50,288 nt of DNA, taken from contig JH154536.1 of the NCBI GenBank assembly GCA_000226015.1, positions 5,924-56,211 of the forward strand, read 5' to 3'. This document shows positions 49,244 through 50,288 of this stretch, piece after piece (positions within the stretch are counted from its first letter, which is position 1; the number at the start of each line of letters is the position of its first letter). The DNA comes from Mnemiopsis leidyi (Eukaryota; Ctenophora; Tentaculata; Lobata; Bolinopsidae). Made by a program: the position numbers and the translations under genes. Below the pieces are notes generated by a model. That model worked only from the letters and a program-made list of their open reading frames with translations. It was not told the origin of the DNA and ran no database searches.

Positions 49244-50013
49244 CAAAAGAGCTATAGAAATTAAACGACAGTACGACACTAATTTAAAGAAACTTCTACT
49301 TTAAAGACGGTTAAATCTGCTAGCAAATGGATCACCTATTTCTTTCGATTGAAGTCAATGTGGTTGAGACTTGAGAGATGCCATTATAATTAGGATGATC
49401 AGGGAGTAAGTTGGCCACGAATTATTTACAGTATTTGACCGAGTAAGAGTGTCACGGTTATAAGGACAAACATTTTAATAGTGATTATTAACGATATTTT
49501 AACATTTTCGTAGTCCGGTGGTCAAAATTTTGACCATAAACACTCTGCCAAAAATTCCAAAATTGCAATGGTCAAAATGCCGATCCCAAGTTTAGATTTA
49601 GAAGTTGATGATTAAAATGTCCATTTTTAACATGGCCATAGGAAAAACCTCGTGATGTCAATGCCACGGCAAATTTTTAGATTTTTGAACATAAGGTTAA
49701 TTCCAGGTGTTATGGTTATGGTCAGTGTTTTGCCGCCCCCGGCTCCCCCTAATTAATGCTCCCTCTTCAGATATGCGAATAAAAATCTGCGTCAATATGC
49801 CAACAAACAACTATATAATATTTAACTCAAATTTTGACGTCATTGGCGCCATGAACAGTTTATATCTCTCCATAAACACATAGCAATGAATACAATTAGT
49901 AGCGACAGCATCAAGCAGCACCCTACAACTTTTGGCTGCTCTTATACAACCCTCTAGCTGCTACCCCAGAACAAAAATTAGGCACTTGAGTTACCCACGT
50001 CAGCATTGTGTTA

Positions 50014-50288
50014 TCACACTCCCTCAGACAGCTCCACCCACTACAACACCTCCAACTAACACTAACCCTCCCTCAGACAGCTCCACCCACTACAACACCT
50101 CCAACTAACACTAACTCTCCCTCAGACAGCTCCACCCACTACAACACCTCCAACTAACACTAACCCTCCCTCAGACAGCTCCACCCACTACATCACCTCC
50201 AACTAACACTAACCCTCCCTCAGACAGCTCCACCCACTACAACACCTCCAACTAACACTAACCCTCCCTCAGACAGCTCCACCCACTA
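50014..50288 (+). repeat. Tandem array of a 3' splice site, at least 6 copies, 49-bp period
   Basis: CTAACCCTCCCTCAG|ACAG recurs exactly every 49 bp; exon-like sequence would begin after the AG at 50027, 50076, 50125, 50174, 50223 and 50272. The first copy lacks the ACTAAC upstream part. Each unit holds a branch-point-like ACTAAC, a pyrimidine tract, CAG, then codons for TAPPTTTPPTNT. No unit contains a GT, so none can be a separate exon with its own donor. Forty-nine is not a multiple of three and one frame has TAA in every unit, so the array cannot be read through. The window ends inside the array. Confidence 0.92.

Overview
This is nuclear DNA from an invertebrate animal. Every multi-exon gene reads through short GT-AG introns (one GC-AG) whose phases match exon to exon. 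The proteins are metazoan: a peroxisomal plasmalogen enzyme, a splicing factor, an SLC22 transporter, rhodopsin-like GPCRs and an Ig/follistatin-Kazal protein. AT-richness, short introns and intronless tandem class A GPCRs would fit a cnidarian, but the window alone does not prove that. All splice sites were placed by eye.

Layout. 1-1640: AT-rich flank with an inverted-repeat cluster and a 77-bp tandem duplication that copies a splice acceptor. 1642-5064 (+): GNPAT, 8 exons, ending in an AKL peroxisomal signal. 5708-8958 (+): BUD13, 10 coding exons, with a start codon apparently assembled across an intron. 8959-16986: repeat-rich spacer with a terminal-inverted-repeat element near 9.8-10.2 kb, diverged tandem duplications and hairpins. 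16987-20240 (+): a complete SLC22-type transporter, 10 exons, 528 aa. 21115-23305 (-): four exons of a divergent class A GPCR covering TM1-TM5; TM6-TM7 were not found. 23306-35270: gene-poor, with a large (AAAT)n array containing an N gap. 35274 to beyond 49012 (+): a secreted or membrane-anchored protein assembled here from nine exons (signal peptide, Cys-rich segment, Ig, follistatin/Kazal, Ig). Its ~7.9-kb intron 5 holds two intronless GPCR genes (44391-45338 and 46506-47426). It is cut off by the right edge.

The most unusual structure is at the right end. The intron after exon 9 of the Ig/Kazal gene has its 5' splice site inside an 8-copy tandem array (mostly 31 bp) and its 3' splice site inside an array of at least 6 copies (49 bp). 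Every donor-array copy carries a donor and every acceptor-array copy carries a branch-point-like CTAAC, a pyrimidine tract and CAG. Neither period is a multiple of three and the frames close quickly, so only the first donor combined with a late acceptor should preserve the frame. The second strong signal is a 155-bp near-identical block shared by the two otherwise diverged GPCRs, with only four synonymous differences, which looks like gene conversion. Other notable items are a perfect 31-bp-arm hairpin at 43176-43250 and a dispersed repeat family seen at four places.
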